64,000 nt of DNA, from assembly GCA_019636335.1 (NCBI GenBank), contig JAHBXR010000029.1:1-64000 (forward strand). Reading direction: 5' to 3'. Source of the stretch: Pirellulales bacterium. GTDB lineage: Bacteria; Planctomycetota; Planctomycetia; Pirellulales; JAEUIK01. Both the position numbers and the translations under genes were made by a program. Positions 45,943 to 54,220 of this stretch are shown here, piece after piece (within the stretch, counting starts at the first letter, position 1; each line of letters starts with the position of its first letter). The notes beneath the pieces were generated by a model. That model made no database searches, had not been told where the DNA came from, and was given only the letters and a program-made list of their open reading frames with translations.

Positions 45943-45991
45943 CAGGCCGGGGAAGCATTTCTCGGCTGGCGCGGATCGCAGGATGCGATCC
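45939..45991 (+). repeat. Two-hairpin palindromic repeat, copy A
   Basis: First part: ctagcaggccggggaa (45939-45954), loop gca, imperfect arm tttctcggctggc. Second part: ggatcgca-gga-tgcgatcc (45973-45991), a perfect 8-base stem. The same two units recur at 57787-57829 on the other strand. The repeat supplies the stop codon of the gene before it. Confidence 0.65.
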
Positions 45992-46057
45992 CAAAATCGC
46001 GACGTCCGTCGTGTTTTTGCGCGCCGCGAGCAGCTTTGCCGCGAACTTGGCGTGTCG

Positions 46058-46417
46058 TCAATGATCTGGCGAAGCGCTGCCCGTCAGGCTGGGCAGCATC
46101 ATCACCACCACGGCCCCCAAGACGAGCCCGAAGGCCAGCCAATCGTTCCAACGTGGCAATTCGCGCAGATACCACGCGCTGAAGACGACGAAGACCGAGA
46201 TCGAGATCACTTCCTGCAAGATCTTGAGTTGCGGGGCAGAAAAGCCCCCGTTGTGCCCCCAGCGATTGGCCGGCACCTGCAGAGCGTACTCGGGCAGGGC
46301 GATGAGCCAGCTCACCAGAATCACCACCAGGAGTGGCGCCGCCTTGAACTTGAGATGGCCATACCAGGCGATCGTCATGAACGTGTTCGAGGCGATGAGG
46401 AGCAGGACCGTCTTCAC
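46058..46417 (-). CDS. DUF486 small membrane protein
   Basis: A 119-residue protein with four hydrophobic helices (VLLLIASNTFMTIAWYGHLK, LLVVILVSWLIALPEYALQV, VISISVFVVFSAWYLRELP, WLAFGLVLGAVVVMMLPSL), the DUF486 family, related in shape to small DMT transporters. The GTG start at 46417 has AAGGAG six bases upstream and gives the family N-terminus VKTVLLLIASNTFMT; the longer frame starting at 46444 is less likely. It is followed upstream on the same strand by the arsenate reductase gene. Confidence 0.9.
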   Translation of the reverse strand: MKTVLLLIASNTFMTIAWYGHLKFKAAPLLVVILVSWLIALPEYALQVPANRWGHNGGFSAPQLKILQEVISISVFVVFSAWYLRELPRWNDWLAFGLVLGAVVVMMLPSLTGSASPDH

Positions 46418-46459
46418 ACAGGTCTCCTTGTCTGATGAGCCCACGCGGCGCGTGCCTCG

Positions 46460-46909
46460 TCAGGCGTCGGATGGCGCTGGGGCGGGCTCGTTGTGTTGCA
46501 GATAATCGCGGATGGCCGCGTCGATCTCGTCCCGTACGCGGCAGAAGGCGGCCCAGCGTTCCGCCTCGCCCCCCGTGGCGAAATAAGGATCGTCGAACGG
46601 CCAGTGCAGGTGCCGCCGCGCGTGCGGATAGCTGGGGCAGGCGGCACGCGCGTCGTCACAAAGGGTCACGACGAGATCGAGCGGCACGTCGCGAAACTCC
46701 GAGACGTGTTTGCTGCGGGCTTGCGAGAGATCGCCCCCGACTTCTTCCACGGCCCGCACCGCCAGCGGATGTACGAAACCGGCGGGATGCGCCCCGGCCG
46801 AATAGCATTCCCAACGATCGCCCGCCGCGAGCCGCCACAGGGCCTCGGCCATCTGCGAGCGGCACGCATTGCCGGTGCATACGATCAAAACTCGCCGCTT
46901 GCTCGACAT
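46460..46909 (-). CDS. arsC: Arsenate reductase, thioredoxin-coupled type
   Basis: A 149-residue enzyme of the low-molecular-weight phosphatase fold. The P-loop CTGNACRS provides the nucleophilic Cys and Arg, and a second pair of cysteines lies seven residues apart in VTLCDDARAACPSYP, as in S. aureus ArsC (Cys10, Cys82, Cys89), which uses them to pass electrons from thioredoxin. This favours arsenate reductase over tyrosine phosphatase. The ATG at 46909 gives MSSKRRVLIVCTGN. No arsR or arsenite pump gene is adjacent. Confidence 0.88.
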   Translation of the reverse strand: MSSKRRVLIVCTGNACRSQMAEALWRLAAGDRWECYSAGAHPAGFVHPLAVRAVEEVGGDLSQARSKHVSEFRDVPLDLVVTLCDDARAACPSYPHARRHLHWPFDDPYFATGGEAERWAAFCRVRDEIDAAIRDYLQHNEPAPAPSDA

Positions 46910-47092
46910 GCGCGCACGCATTGTGAAACAGAAACTCGCCCGCGCCGCTGTTGTACTACAACTCGTCGTCGTGGCCTATCTCAGCTCGCCTTGGTGCCAC
47001 GCCAGATCGACTCCGCACCACGAAACGTATGCCCGGCGGTTGACGGATCGACATTTGAGGGGCGATAATCGCCGCCGGTTGGATCACGGCGA

Positions 47093-48220
47093 GTGAGCCA
47101 AGGGGAATCGAGGAACACCGCGCGACGGAGTCGCATCGTGCCAGGAAGGTCGAGAGCGGGCTCGCACACGAAGTCGGCCACGCGCAAGCAGCGTGCGCGC
47201 CGGGTTCGTCTCGCCCTGGGGGCGGCCTGCTTCTGTGCCGGGCTGCTCCTGGCACTGCCGGTGGTCCACGCCGGCGATCGCTCGATCTGGAACCCCGCCT
47301 CTCCCACGGCCGAATCTATACATTCGATCTTTCTCCTCGTGATCGGCATCACGGGGGTGATCTTCATCCTGGTGCAGGGGGCCTTGCTCTACTTCGTCTA
47401 TCGCTTCCGGCGTCGCGATCCGGACGACAAGACCGAACCGCCGCAGCTCTATGGCAGCCGGCCCATCGAGCTGGCCTGGACCGTGGCGCCCCTCTTGACC
47501 GTGTTCGTGTTATTCCTCGTGGTGGTGCGCACGGTGAGCGAGATCCGCGCCGCGCCGCCGTCCGAAAACGCGCTGCGCGTCACCGTGGTGGGGCACCAAT
47601 GGTGGTGGGAATTCCGCTATCCCGATCACGGCGTCACCACGGCGAACGAATTGCACGTGCCGGTGGGAGACGACGAAACCCCGCGTCCGATCGTGCTCGA
47701 GCTCGAATCGGCCGACGTGATCCACAGCTTCTGGCTGCCTCGTCTGGCGGGCAAGACCGACGTCATTCCGAACCACGTGAACATGATGTGGTTCGAGGCC
47801 CGCACGCCCGAGGTGTATCTCGGGCAGTGCGCCGAGTACTGCGGCACGCAGCACGCGAACATGCTCTTTCGCGTGGTGGCCGAATCGCCCGCCGATTTCG
47901 ATGCCTGGGTCGAGGAGCAGCGCCGTCCCGCGGCTACGCCCGAATCGGCGCAGGCTGGTTGGCAATTGTTTCGCGATCTGGCCTGTCTCAACTGCCACAC
48001 GATTCGCGGCACGGTGGCGCGCGGCACCGTGGGGCCCGATCTCACGCACCTGATGAGCCGCGCCACGATCGCCTCGGGCAGCGTACCCAACGACCGCGAC
48101 AACCTGATCGAATGGGTCTACGACGCGCAAACGCTCAAGCCGGGCTGCGAGATGCCGGGCATGAAGATCTCGCGCGCAGAGGCCACGACGATCGCCGATT
48201 ACCTGCTGACCCTCCAATAA
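47093..48220 (+). CDS. coxB: Cytochrome c oxidase subunit II with fused cytochrome c domain
   Basis: A 375-residue protein. A basic N-terminus and a signal/anchor helix (about 38-60) are followed by a second membrane helix pair (SIFLLVIGITGVIFILVQGA and ELAWTVAPLLTVFVLFLVVV). The cupredoxin domain carries VGHQWWWEFRYP and the CuA site CAEYCGTQHANM. The C-terminal cytochrome c has CLNCH (about residues 302-306) and a likely Met ligand in MPGMKISRAEA. This is a caa3-type subunit II. The first codon is GTG at 47093; the basic N-terminus makes the exact start uncertain. It opens the respiratory operon. Confidence 0.95.
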   Translation: MSQGESRNTARRSRIVPGRSRAGSHTKSATRKQRARRVRLALGAACFCAGLLLALPVVHAGDRSIWNPASPTAESIHSIFLLVIGITGVIFILVQGALLYFVYRFRRRDPDDKTEPPQLYGSRPIELAWTVAPLLTVFVLFLVVVRTVSEIRAAPPSENALRVTVVGHQWWWEFRYPDHGVTTANELHVPVGDDETPRPIVLELESADVIHSFWLPRLAGKTDVIPNHVNMMWFEARTPEVYLGQCAEYCGTQHANMLFRVVAESPADFDAWVEEQRRPAATPESAQAGWQLFRDLACLNCHTIRGTVARGTVGPDLTHLMSRATIASGSVPNDRDNLIEWVYDAQTLKPGCEMPGMKISRAEATTIADYLLTLQ

Positions 48221-48241
48221 GGGCGCCCGCCGCCTTCCCGC

Positions 48242-49882
48242 ATGTCCACGCTCGAATCCACCAACGTCGTCCCGGCCGCGCGCCCGTCGCTCTTCGAGCA
48301 GTGCGTGACGACGGTCGACCACAAGGTGCTGGGCATCCTCTACCTGCTGGCGAGCGGTCTGTTCTTTCTCGCGGCCGGTCTCGAAGCGGCCCTGATGCGC
48401 TGGCAGTTGATGCAGCCGCACGCGGGCAAGCTCGATCCCGATACGTTCAACGAACTATTCACCATGCATGGCACGACGATGGTCTTCTTCGTCGGCATGC
48501 CGGTGCTCGTCGGCTTCGGCAACTACCTCGTGCCGCTGATGATCGGCGCCCGCGACATGGCCTTCCCGCGTTTGAATGCGCTGGGATTCTGGCTGTTTTT
48601 CTTCGGCGGGCTGCTGACCTATTACAGCTTTTTCGCCGGCGGAGCGCCCGACATCGGCTGGTTCGGCTACGCACCACTGACGGCCTACGCCTTTTCGCGC
48701 GATACGAGCACCGACTACTGGATTCTCGGCCTGCTGGTGAGCGGCATCGGCACCGTGGCGGCGGGCATCAATTTCGTGACGACAATTGTCACCATGCGCG
48801 CGCCGGGCATGACGCTCGGCAAGCTCCCCTTATTCGTCTGGATGATGCTGGTTGACGCGGTGCTCATCATCGTGGCTTTTCCGCCACTGACGGCAGCGCA
48901 GATCATGCTGCTGTTGGACCGCTCGCTGGGGGCCCACTTCTTCGATACCCAAGAAGGGGGCTCGGCCCTGCTGTGGCAGCACCTGTTCTGGTTCTTCGGC
49001 CATCCGGAGGTCTATATCCTCGTGCTGCCGGCCTTCGGCATGATCTCGGAGATCGTGCCGGTCTTCTCGCGCAAGGTGATCTTCGGATACGAGTCGGTCG
49101 CCGCCGCCACCGTGGGCATCGGCTTTATCAGCCTGGGCGTCTGGGCGCATCACATGTTTGCCGTGGGGATGAGCTCCACGCTCGACGCCATTTTTGCCGG
49201 AGCGACGTTTCTCATCGCCGTGCCGACGGGGATCAAGGTGTTCAACTGGGTCGCCACCCTCTATGGCGGCAAGTTGCGACTCGATTCGCCCATGCTCTTC
49301 TCGCTCGGCTTTCTTTCGATGTTCCTCCTCGGCGGGCTGACGGGCATCATGCTCGCCACCGTGCCGATCGACTGGCAGGTGACCGACACCTACTTTGTCG
49401 TGGCCCACTTCCACTACGTGCTGTTCGGCGGCACGATCTTCGCCGTCATGGCGGGGCTCTACTACTGGTTTCCCAAGATGAGCGGCCGACTGCTCGACGA
49501 GCGGCTCGCGCGGTGGAACTTCTGGCTGCTGCTGGCCGGCTTCAATCTGACGTTCGGGCCGATGCACTTTGCCGGCCTGCTGGGCATGCCCCGCCGCATC
49601 TATACCTATGCCGAGGGGAACGGCTGGGAAGTCTGGAATCAACTGAGCACGCTGGGCGTGATCGTGCAGGGGGCCGCGTTCCTCGTGCTGTTCGTGAACA
49701 TCGGCCGCTCGCTGCGCAGCGGCAAGCCGGCTGGCGATGATCCCTGGGATGCGTGGACGCTGGAATGGGCCACGGCCTCGCCCCCGGCCCCGTACAACTT
49801 CGAGGTCGTGCCCGAGGTGCGCAGCCGCCGCCCTCTATGGGATCTGAAACATCCCGACGATCCCGACTGGCGCTACGAGTAA
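48242..49882 (+). CDS. coxA: Cytochrome c oxidase subunit I
   Basis: A 546-residue haem-copper oxidase subunit with 12 predicted helices. Low-spin haem ligand in FTMHGTTMVFFVGMPVLVG; CuB/Tyr crosslink region WQHLFWFFGHPEVYILVLP; CuB histidines in GVWAHHMFAVGMSS; haem ligands in VTDTYFVVAHFHYVLFGG. The GHPEVY Glu and Tyr are both present. It couples oxygen reduction to proton pumping. It starts 21 bases after coxB. Confidence 0.98.
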   Translation: MSTLESTNVVPAARPSLFEQCVTTVDHKVLGILYLLASGLFFLAAGLEAALMRWQLMQPHAGKLDPDTFNELFTMHGTTMVFFVGMPVLVGFGNYLVPLMIGARDMAFPRLNALGFWLFFFGGLLTYYSFFAGGAPDIGWFGYAPLTAYAFSRDTSTDYWILGLLVSGIGTVAAGINFVTTIVTMRAPGMTLGKLPLFVWMMLVDAVLIIVAFPPLTAAQIMLLLDRSLGAHFFDTQEGGSALLWQHLFWFFGHPEVYILVLPAFGMISEIVPVFSRKVIFGYESVAAATVGIGFISLGVWAHHMFAVGMSSTLDAIFAGATFLIAVPTGIKVFNWVATLYGGKLRLDSPMLFSLGFLSMFLLGGLTGIMLATVPIDWQVTDTYFVVAHFHYVLFGGTIFAVMAGLYYWFPKMSGRLLDERLARWNFWLLLAGFNLTFGPMHFAGLLGMPRRIYTYAEGNGWEVWNQLSTLGVIVQGAAFLVLFVNIGRSLRSGKPAGDDPWDAWTLEWATASPPAPYNFEVVPEVRSRRPLWDLKHPDDPDWRYE

Positions 49883-49889
49883 CTGCCGC

Positions 49890-50501
49890 ATGAATGCAGC
49901 CACCGCCACGACCGCCGCGTCGACGTCGCACGCCGAGTTGGGTCCCAGCGCGCGCGGCAAGGTGGCGATGGTCTGCTTCCTGACGACCGAAGCGGCGTTC
50001 TTCAGCACGTTGATCGTGTCGTATCTCTTCTACTATCGAAACCCCGGCCCTGGGCCGACCGCCGCCGAGGTGCTCGACTTCAAGCTGCCGGCCATCGGCA
50101 CCGTCTGTCTGGTAACGAGCAGCCTCACGATTGCGCTCGCCGCGCGTGCCGCCTCACGGGGACAGCGCGATGGCGTCACCCGCTGGCTACTGGTCACGGT
50201 GACGCTGGCCATCGGGTTCCTCATCGTGACGGGAATCGAGTGGAAGGGCTTGATCTACGATCACCACGTCACCATCACCACGAATCTCTTCGGCTCGACC
50301 TATTTCACGTTGATCGGCTTTCACGCCGGACACGTGACGATGGGGGCCATGACGATGCTCGTCGTGATCGAGCTGATCCGCCGCGGCACGCTCGGGCCGG
50401 CGGGCTTCGGTTCCGTCGAGTTGGTTGGCTGGTACTGGCACTTCGTCGATGGCGTGTGGATCGTGCTGTTGTTTGTCGTCTATTTCCTGGCGCTCAAGTA
50501 G
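49890..50501 (+). CDS. coxC: Cytochrome c oxidase subunit III
   Basis: A 203-residue membrane protein with five helices: KVAMVCFLTTEAAFFSTLIV, FKLPAIGTVCLVTSSLTIAL, TRWLLVTVTLAIGFLIVTGI, YFTLIGFHAGHVTMGAMTML, ELVGWYWHFVDGVWIVLLFV. The five-helix form lacks the first two helices of mitochondrial subunit III, as in many bacterial oxidases. ATG lies 7 bases after coxA. Confidence 0.95.
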   Translation: MNAATATTAASTSHAELGPSARGKVAMVCFLTTEAAFFSTLIVSYLFYYRNPGPGPTAAEVLDFKLPAIGTVCLVTSSLTIALAARAASRGQRDGVTRWLLVTVTLAIGFLIVTGIEWKGLIYDHHVTITTNLFGSTYFTLIGFHAGHVTMGAMTMLVVIELIRRGTLGPAGFGSVELVGWYWHFVDGVWIVLLFVVYFLALK

Positions 50502-50510
50502 GTCGCACCG

Positions 50511-51362
50511 ATGTCGAACGAGCACCATGCCAACACGAATCCCTCGGGCGAGCCGGCCGCTTCGTTCGAACTACCGGCTCCCACGGCCTGGCCCATCGTG
50601 CTGGCCCTGGGCATCTGCCTGCTGGCTGCCGGCGTGGTGACGAACCTGGCGTTCTCGCTGCTGGGGCTGATGCTCGCCATCGCCGGCGTGCGCGGTTGGG
50701 TGCTCGATCTTTCTCCCGGCCGGGCGCACGTCGAAGAACCGCTCGTCGAGCCGGCCCGACGCGCCTCGCCCATCGTCGCCACCCCCCACAAAATCGAATA
50801 TTTGCGTCCCGGCATGTCGGGCCATCGCATGCAACTGCCCGAGAAAGTTCACCCCTATCGGGCCGGTGTCCTGGGAGGCCTGGCCGGCGGCGTGGCGATG
50901 GCCGTGATCGCCCTGGCCTACGGGGCGATCTCCGGACGTGGCATCTGGTATCCGATCAACCTGGCCGCGGCGATGGCGATTCCCGGCTTCGACCTGGGCA
51001 CGCTCGCCGAACTCGAACAGTTCAGCCAGACGCGGCTCTTGCTGGCCACGTTCATTCACCTGATGTTGTCGCTATTCGTGGGCCTGATCTACGGCATGCT
51101 CCTGCCGATGCTCCCCAGCCGGCCCGTGCTCTGGGGGGGCTTGATCGCCCCGCTGATCTGGACCGGCGCGTTGCACGCGGCGCTCGGCGTGTTAAATCCC
51201 GCGATGGAAGAGCTCGTGAGCTGGCCCTGGTTCATCGGTTCGCAGTTCGCCTTTGGCATCGTCGCGGGTCTGGTCGTCGTGCGCTCCGAGAAGGTCTACA
51301 CGAGCAAGCTTTGGTCTGCCGACGCTCCCGTCGATCCCCTTCATCCGCACAAGCCCCACTAG
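50511..51362 (+). CDS. Uncharacterised membrane protein of the oxidase operon
   Basis: A 283-residue protein. The N-terminal part (TAWPIVLALGICLLAAGVVT, NLAFSLLGLMLAIAGVRGWV) resembles small oxidase subunit IV-like helices; the second half has four more helices (GVLGGLAGGVAMAVIALAYG, FIHLMLSLFVGLIYGMLLPM, VLWGGLIAPLIWTGALHAAL, IGSQFAFGIVAGLVVVRSE). It lies between coxC and the cytochrome c lipoprotein with 9- and 8-base gaps, so it is part of the same transcript. It may be an accessory subunit; no known function was recognised. Confidence 0.8.
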   Translation: MSNEHHANTNPSGEPAASFELPAPTAWPIVLALGICLLAAGVVTNLAFSLLGLMLAIAGVRGWVLDLSPGRAHVEEPLVEPARRASPIVATPHKIEYLRPGMSGHRMQLPEKVHPYRAGVLGGLAGGVAMAVIALAYGAISGRGIWYPINLAAAMAIPGFDLGTLAELEQFSQTRLLLATFIHLMLSLFVGLIYGMLLPMLPSRPVLWGGLIAPLIWTGALHAALGVLNPAMEELVSWPWFIGSQFAFGIVAGLVVVRSEKVYTSKLWSADAPVDPLHPHKPH

Positions 51363-51370
51363 AGAAGCAC

Positions 51371-52189
51371 GTGCAGCGCGCCACCCGCTATCGACGATCG
51401 ATCCGCCAGCTCGCCGCAATCGTGGCGCTGGGGTTCTTCGTGGGCTTCGCCGGCTGCGGACGTCCGAATCCTGCCGATCGTCCCGTGCGGCCGCGCGACG
51501 TGCTCGAGTTCGACAAGCTCTTCGCCATGAATTGCGCCGGTTGCCACGGCGCCGGTGGCACTCTGGGGGCAGCGCCGCCGCTGGCCGATCCCTTGTTCCT
51601 GGCGATCGCATCGAAAGAGTCGCTCCACGACACCATCTCGCAAGGTCGCTCCGGCACGCTGATGCCGGCCTTCGCGATCGAACAAGGGGGGACGCTCACC
51701 CCCGAACAGATCAACGTGCTCATCGACGGGATCAAGCAGCACTGGAGCGCCGCGCCGGACCACTCCCTTCCGCCCGACCTGCCCGCGTACGCCGCGGCGG
51801 TAGACGGCCCCGCGGGCGACGCCTTGCGCGGAGAGCAGGTTTTCAGCCGCGCGTGCGCAAACTGTCACGGCGAGGATGGGCGCGGAGGCGAGAACGCGGG
51901 CGATATTCGCGCGAGTGCCTTTCTCGCGCTGACGAGCCAGCAGTTTTTACGGCGCATCGTAATCACGGGCCGCCCGGAACTGGGGATGCCCGACTATCGC
52001 CGCTTGCAGGGCCCCCCCGATTCGACCTTGTCGCCGCAAGATATCGATGATGTGGTGGCCCTACTGCTCGCCTGGCGCAAGCAAGCACTGAGCCTGGCTG
52101 CCAGCGAGCGGCGCGAGGCCGATCGTTCGATCGCCGGCCAGCCCGAAGCCAGCGACCTCCCGGGGAGTCGTCATGCACGAATCGACTGA
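51371..52189 (+). CDS. Dihaem cytochrome c lipoprotein
   Basis: A 272-residue protein starting with GTG (51371). A signal helix with lipobox GFAGC (LAAIVALGFFVGFAGC) anchors it to the membrane. Two cytochrome c domains follow, with CAGCH and CANCH haem sites, each with a later Met (SGTLMPAFAIEQ; RPELGMPDYRRL). Gene position between the oxidase and the Rieske/cytochrome b genes suggests that it carries electrons between them. The stop overlaps the start of the Rieske gene by 17 bases. Confidence 0.88.
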   Translation: MQRATRYRRSIRQLAAIVALGFFVGFAGCGRPNPADRPVRPRDVLEFDKLFAMNCAGCHGAGGTLGAAPPLADPLFLAIASKESLHDTISQGRSGTLMPAFAIEQGGTLTPEQINVLIDGIKQHWSAAPDHSLPPDLPAYAAAVDGPAGDALRGEQVFSRACANCHGEDGRGGENAGDIRASAFLALTSQQFLRRIVITGRPELGMPDYRRLQGPPDSTLSPQDIDDVVALLLAWRKQALSLAASERREADRSIAGQPEASDLPGSRHARID

Positions 52190-52730
52190 AACCACTCCCG
52201 ATTCCGCCCAGCCGGCGGACTGCACATCCTGCTGCGGCGGACTTTTCCCGGCCTCGCGGCGTTTGACGCTGGTGGCGTTGGTGCTGAACGGCCTCGCGGC
52301 CGTGCTGGTCGCGACACCGGTCTTGGGCTACTTGCTTTCGCCCGTGTTGCGTCCGCGCAAGGACACCTGGCTCGACCTGGGTGCGGTCGATGACTTTCCG
52401 CTGAATCAAACGCGGCTGGCCACCTACCGCAACGCGGGAGGCGTGCCCTGGGATGGCAACGTCGACAAGGTGGCTGCCTACGTGCAGCGTTTGAGCGACG
52501 AGACGTTCCGCGTGCTGGCGGTGAACTGCACTCACCTGGGCTGCCCGGTGAACTGGTTTCCCGAATCGGGTTTGTTTCTCTGCCCTTGTCACGGCGGCGT
52601 TTATTACTCCGACGGCGCACGAGCATCGGGGCCCCCGCCACGCGGCTTGTACGAATACAAGTACCGCATTCGTAACGGCCGGCTCGAGGTGCTCGGCGGC
52701 CACCTGCCCACCCTGCAAGACCCGATCTAA
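52173..52730 (+). CDS. Rieske iron-sulfur protein
   Basis: A 185-residue protein with one N-terminal membrane helix (about 28-55) and a [2Fe-2S] Rieske domain: CTHLGCPVNW and CPCHGGVYYSDG hold the two Cys-His pairs and the disulfide cysteines. GPPPRGLYEYKYRI is the Pro loop. It is the quinol-oxidising partner of the cytochrome b encoded next. A Cys cluster at DCTSCCGG near the N-terminus is unusual. Confidence 0.95.
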   Translation: MHESTETTPDSAQPADCTSCCGGLFPASRRLTLVALVLNGLAAVLVATPVLGYLLSPVLRPRKDTWLDLGAVDDFPLNQTRLATYRNAGGVPWDGNVDKVAAYVQRLSDETFRVLAVNCTHLGCPVNWFPESGLFLCPCHGGVYYSDGARASGPPPRGLYEYKYRIRNGRLEVLGGHLPTLQDPI

Positions 52731-52754
52731 GCGCGAGAAAGAACTACCGCCATC

Positions 52755-54215
52755 ATGCGTTCGCTCATCGTGAAACTGTACGAGTGGCTCGACCTGCGGT
52801 TCGGCATCCGCGAATCGATCGTGCCGCTGGCGCAGCATCCGATCCCGCGCGGCGCGACGTGGCTCTATTCGTTCGGCAGCGCCACGATGACGCTGCTCCT
52901 CCTGCAGATCCTCACCGGCATCCTGCTGGCGATGACCTACGTCCCGTCGGCGAACGAGGCCTACACGAGCCTCGAGTATCTCAATTACGAGCAGCCGCTG
53001 GGCTGGTTCCTGCGCGCGATGCACTTCTACGGCTCGAGCGGCATGGTCATCATGCTGCTGGTCCACATGACGCAGGTCTTTCTGATGGGGGCCTACAAGT
53101 ATCCGCGCGAGGCCACCTGGATCGTCGGCGTCGGACTGCTCGTCTTCACGCTCGGCATGGCCTTTACCGGGCAGGTACTGCGCTGGGATCAAGATGCCTA
53201 TTGGGGCGTCGGCGTGGGAGCGGCCATCGCCGGCCGTACTCCCGGCATTGGGCCGCAAGTTGTGCAATTGATGCTGGGCGGGCCCACGATCGCCGCGGAA
53301 ACGCTGAGCCGTTTCTTCGCGATGCACGTTTTCGTGCTGCCGGGTCTGCTGCTGACGTTTCTGGCGGTCCATCTCTACCTCGTCGTGCGGCAGGGAGTGT
53401 CGACACCTCCCGTGCCCGGCAAGTCGGCCGAACAGTACGACGCCGAGTACCACGAAGAGATCAAACGTGGCGAGCCGTTCTATCCCGACGGCGTTTTCCG
53501 CGACATGGTCACCTGCGCGCTGGCGGTGATTGTGGTCGTGGTGCTTTCCGCCTGGGTCGGACCGTATGGACCGAACGGTCCCCCCGATCCCACGTTGATC
53601 GAGGCCGATCCGCGCCCCGACTGGCCCTTCTTGTGGGTCTTTGCCCTGGCGGCCCTTTGTCCCCCGAGTCTCGAAGGACCGATGCTCCTGGGTATCGTGC
53701 CGCTGGGAATCACCCTGCTGGTGCTCGTGCCGATCATCGGCGGTCGGGGAGAACGCAGTCCGCGGCGGCGACCACTGGCCGTGGCGGTCGTGCTGTTGGT
53801 CTTTACGACGCTTGGCGTGCTGAGTTATCTCGGCGCGACGGCCCCTTGGTCTCCCGACATGACGGGCTGGAGCGCCGATCCCACGCCCGTGTCACTGGTG
53901 AAAACCCTCTCGCCGGTCGAGTTGCAGGGCGCGCTCGTGATGCAGAACAAGAATTGTCGCAATTGCCACGCCATTGGCGGCCTGGGAGGTCATCGCGGAC
54001 CCGACCTCGACGGCGTGGCCGTGCGGTTGGATCATGACGAGCTCGTGCGGCAAGTCGTGCAAGGCGGAGGGGACATGCCCGCCTACGGTCGGCAGCTCTC
54101 GTCGGCCGAGATTACGACGCTGGTCGCGTTTCTCGAGCGTTTGCGGCCCGATCGTGAAGCCGCCGCGCGCGACGCGGCCATCCCCGAGACGTCGGCCGGC
54201 TCCGGCGGCGAGTAA
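52755..54215 (+). CDS. Cytochrome b with C-terminal cytochrome c domain
   Basis: A 486-residue membrane protein. Residues 1-225 are a b6-like cytochrome b: haem histidines in MHFYGSSGMVIMLLVHMTQV and RFFAMHVFVLPGLLLTFLAV followed by HLYLV. Residues about 240-370 correspond to subunit IV; where quinol-site PEWY is expected the sequence is RPDWPFLW, so the Glu is replaced by Asp and the motif is altered. The C-terminus (about 385-470) is a cytochrome c with CRNCH and a Met in GGDMPAYGRQLS. Fusion makes it a self-contained quinol:cytochrome c unit with the Rieske protein. Confidence 0.94.
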   Translation: MRSLIVKLYEWLDLRFGIRESIVPLAQHPIPRGATWLYSFGSATMTLLLLQILTGILLAMTYVPSANEAYTSLEYLNYEQPLGWFLRAMHFYGSSGMVIMLLVHMTQVFLMGAYKYPREATWIVGVGLLVFTLGMAFTGQVLRWDQDAYWGVGVGAAIAGRTPGIGPQVVQLMLGGPTIAAETLSRFFAMHVFVLPGLLLTFLAVHLYLVVRQGVSTPPVPGKSAEQYDAEYHEEIKRGEPFYPDGVFRDMVTCALAVIVVVVLSAWVGPYGPNGPPDPTLIEADPRPDWPFLWVFALAALCPPSLEGPMLLGIVPLGITLLVLVPIIGGRGERSPRRRPLAVAVVLLVFTTLGVLSYLGATAPWSPDMTGWSADPTPVSLVKTLSPVELQGALVMQNKNCRNCHAIGGLGGHRGPDLDGVAVRLDHDELVRQVVQGGGDMPAYGRQLSSAEITTLVAFLERLRPDREAAARDAAIPETSAGSGGE

Positions 54216-54220
54216 GCGCC

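Noticed and set aside
50240..51370. Upstream part of a 649-codon plus-strand frame ending in the cytochrome c lipoprotein
   Set aside because: Before 51371 the frame runs through coxC and the membrane protein in another frame and is Arg-rich without domains; only the part from the GTG at 51371 has a lipobox and haem sites.
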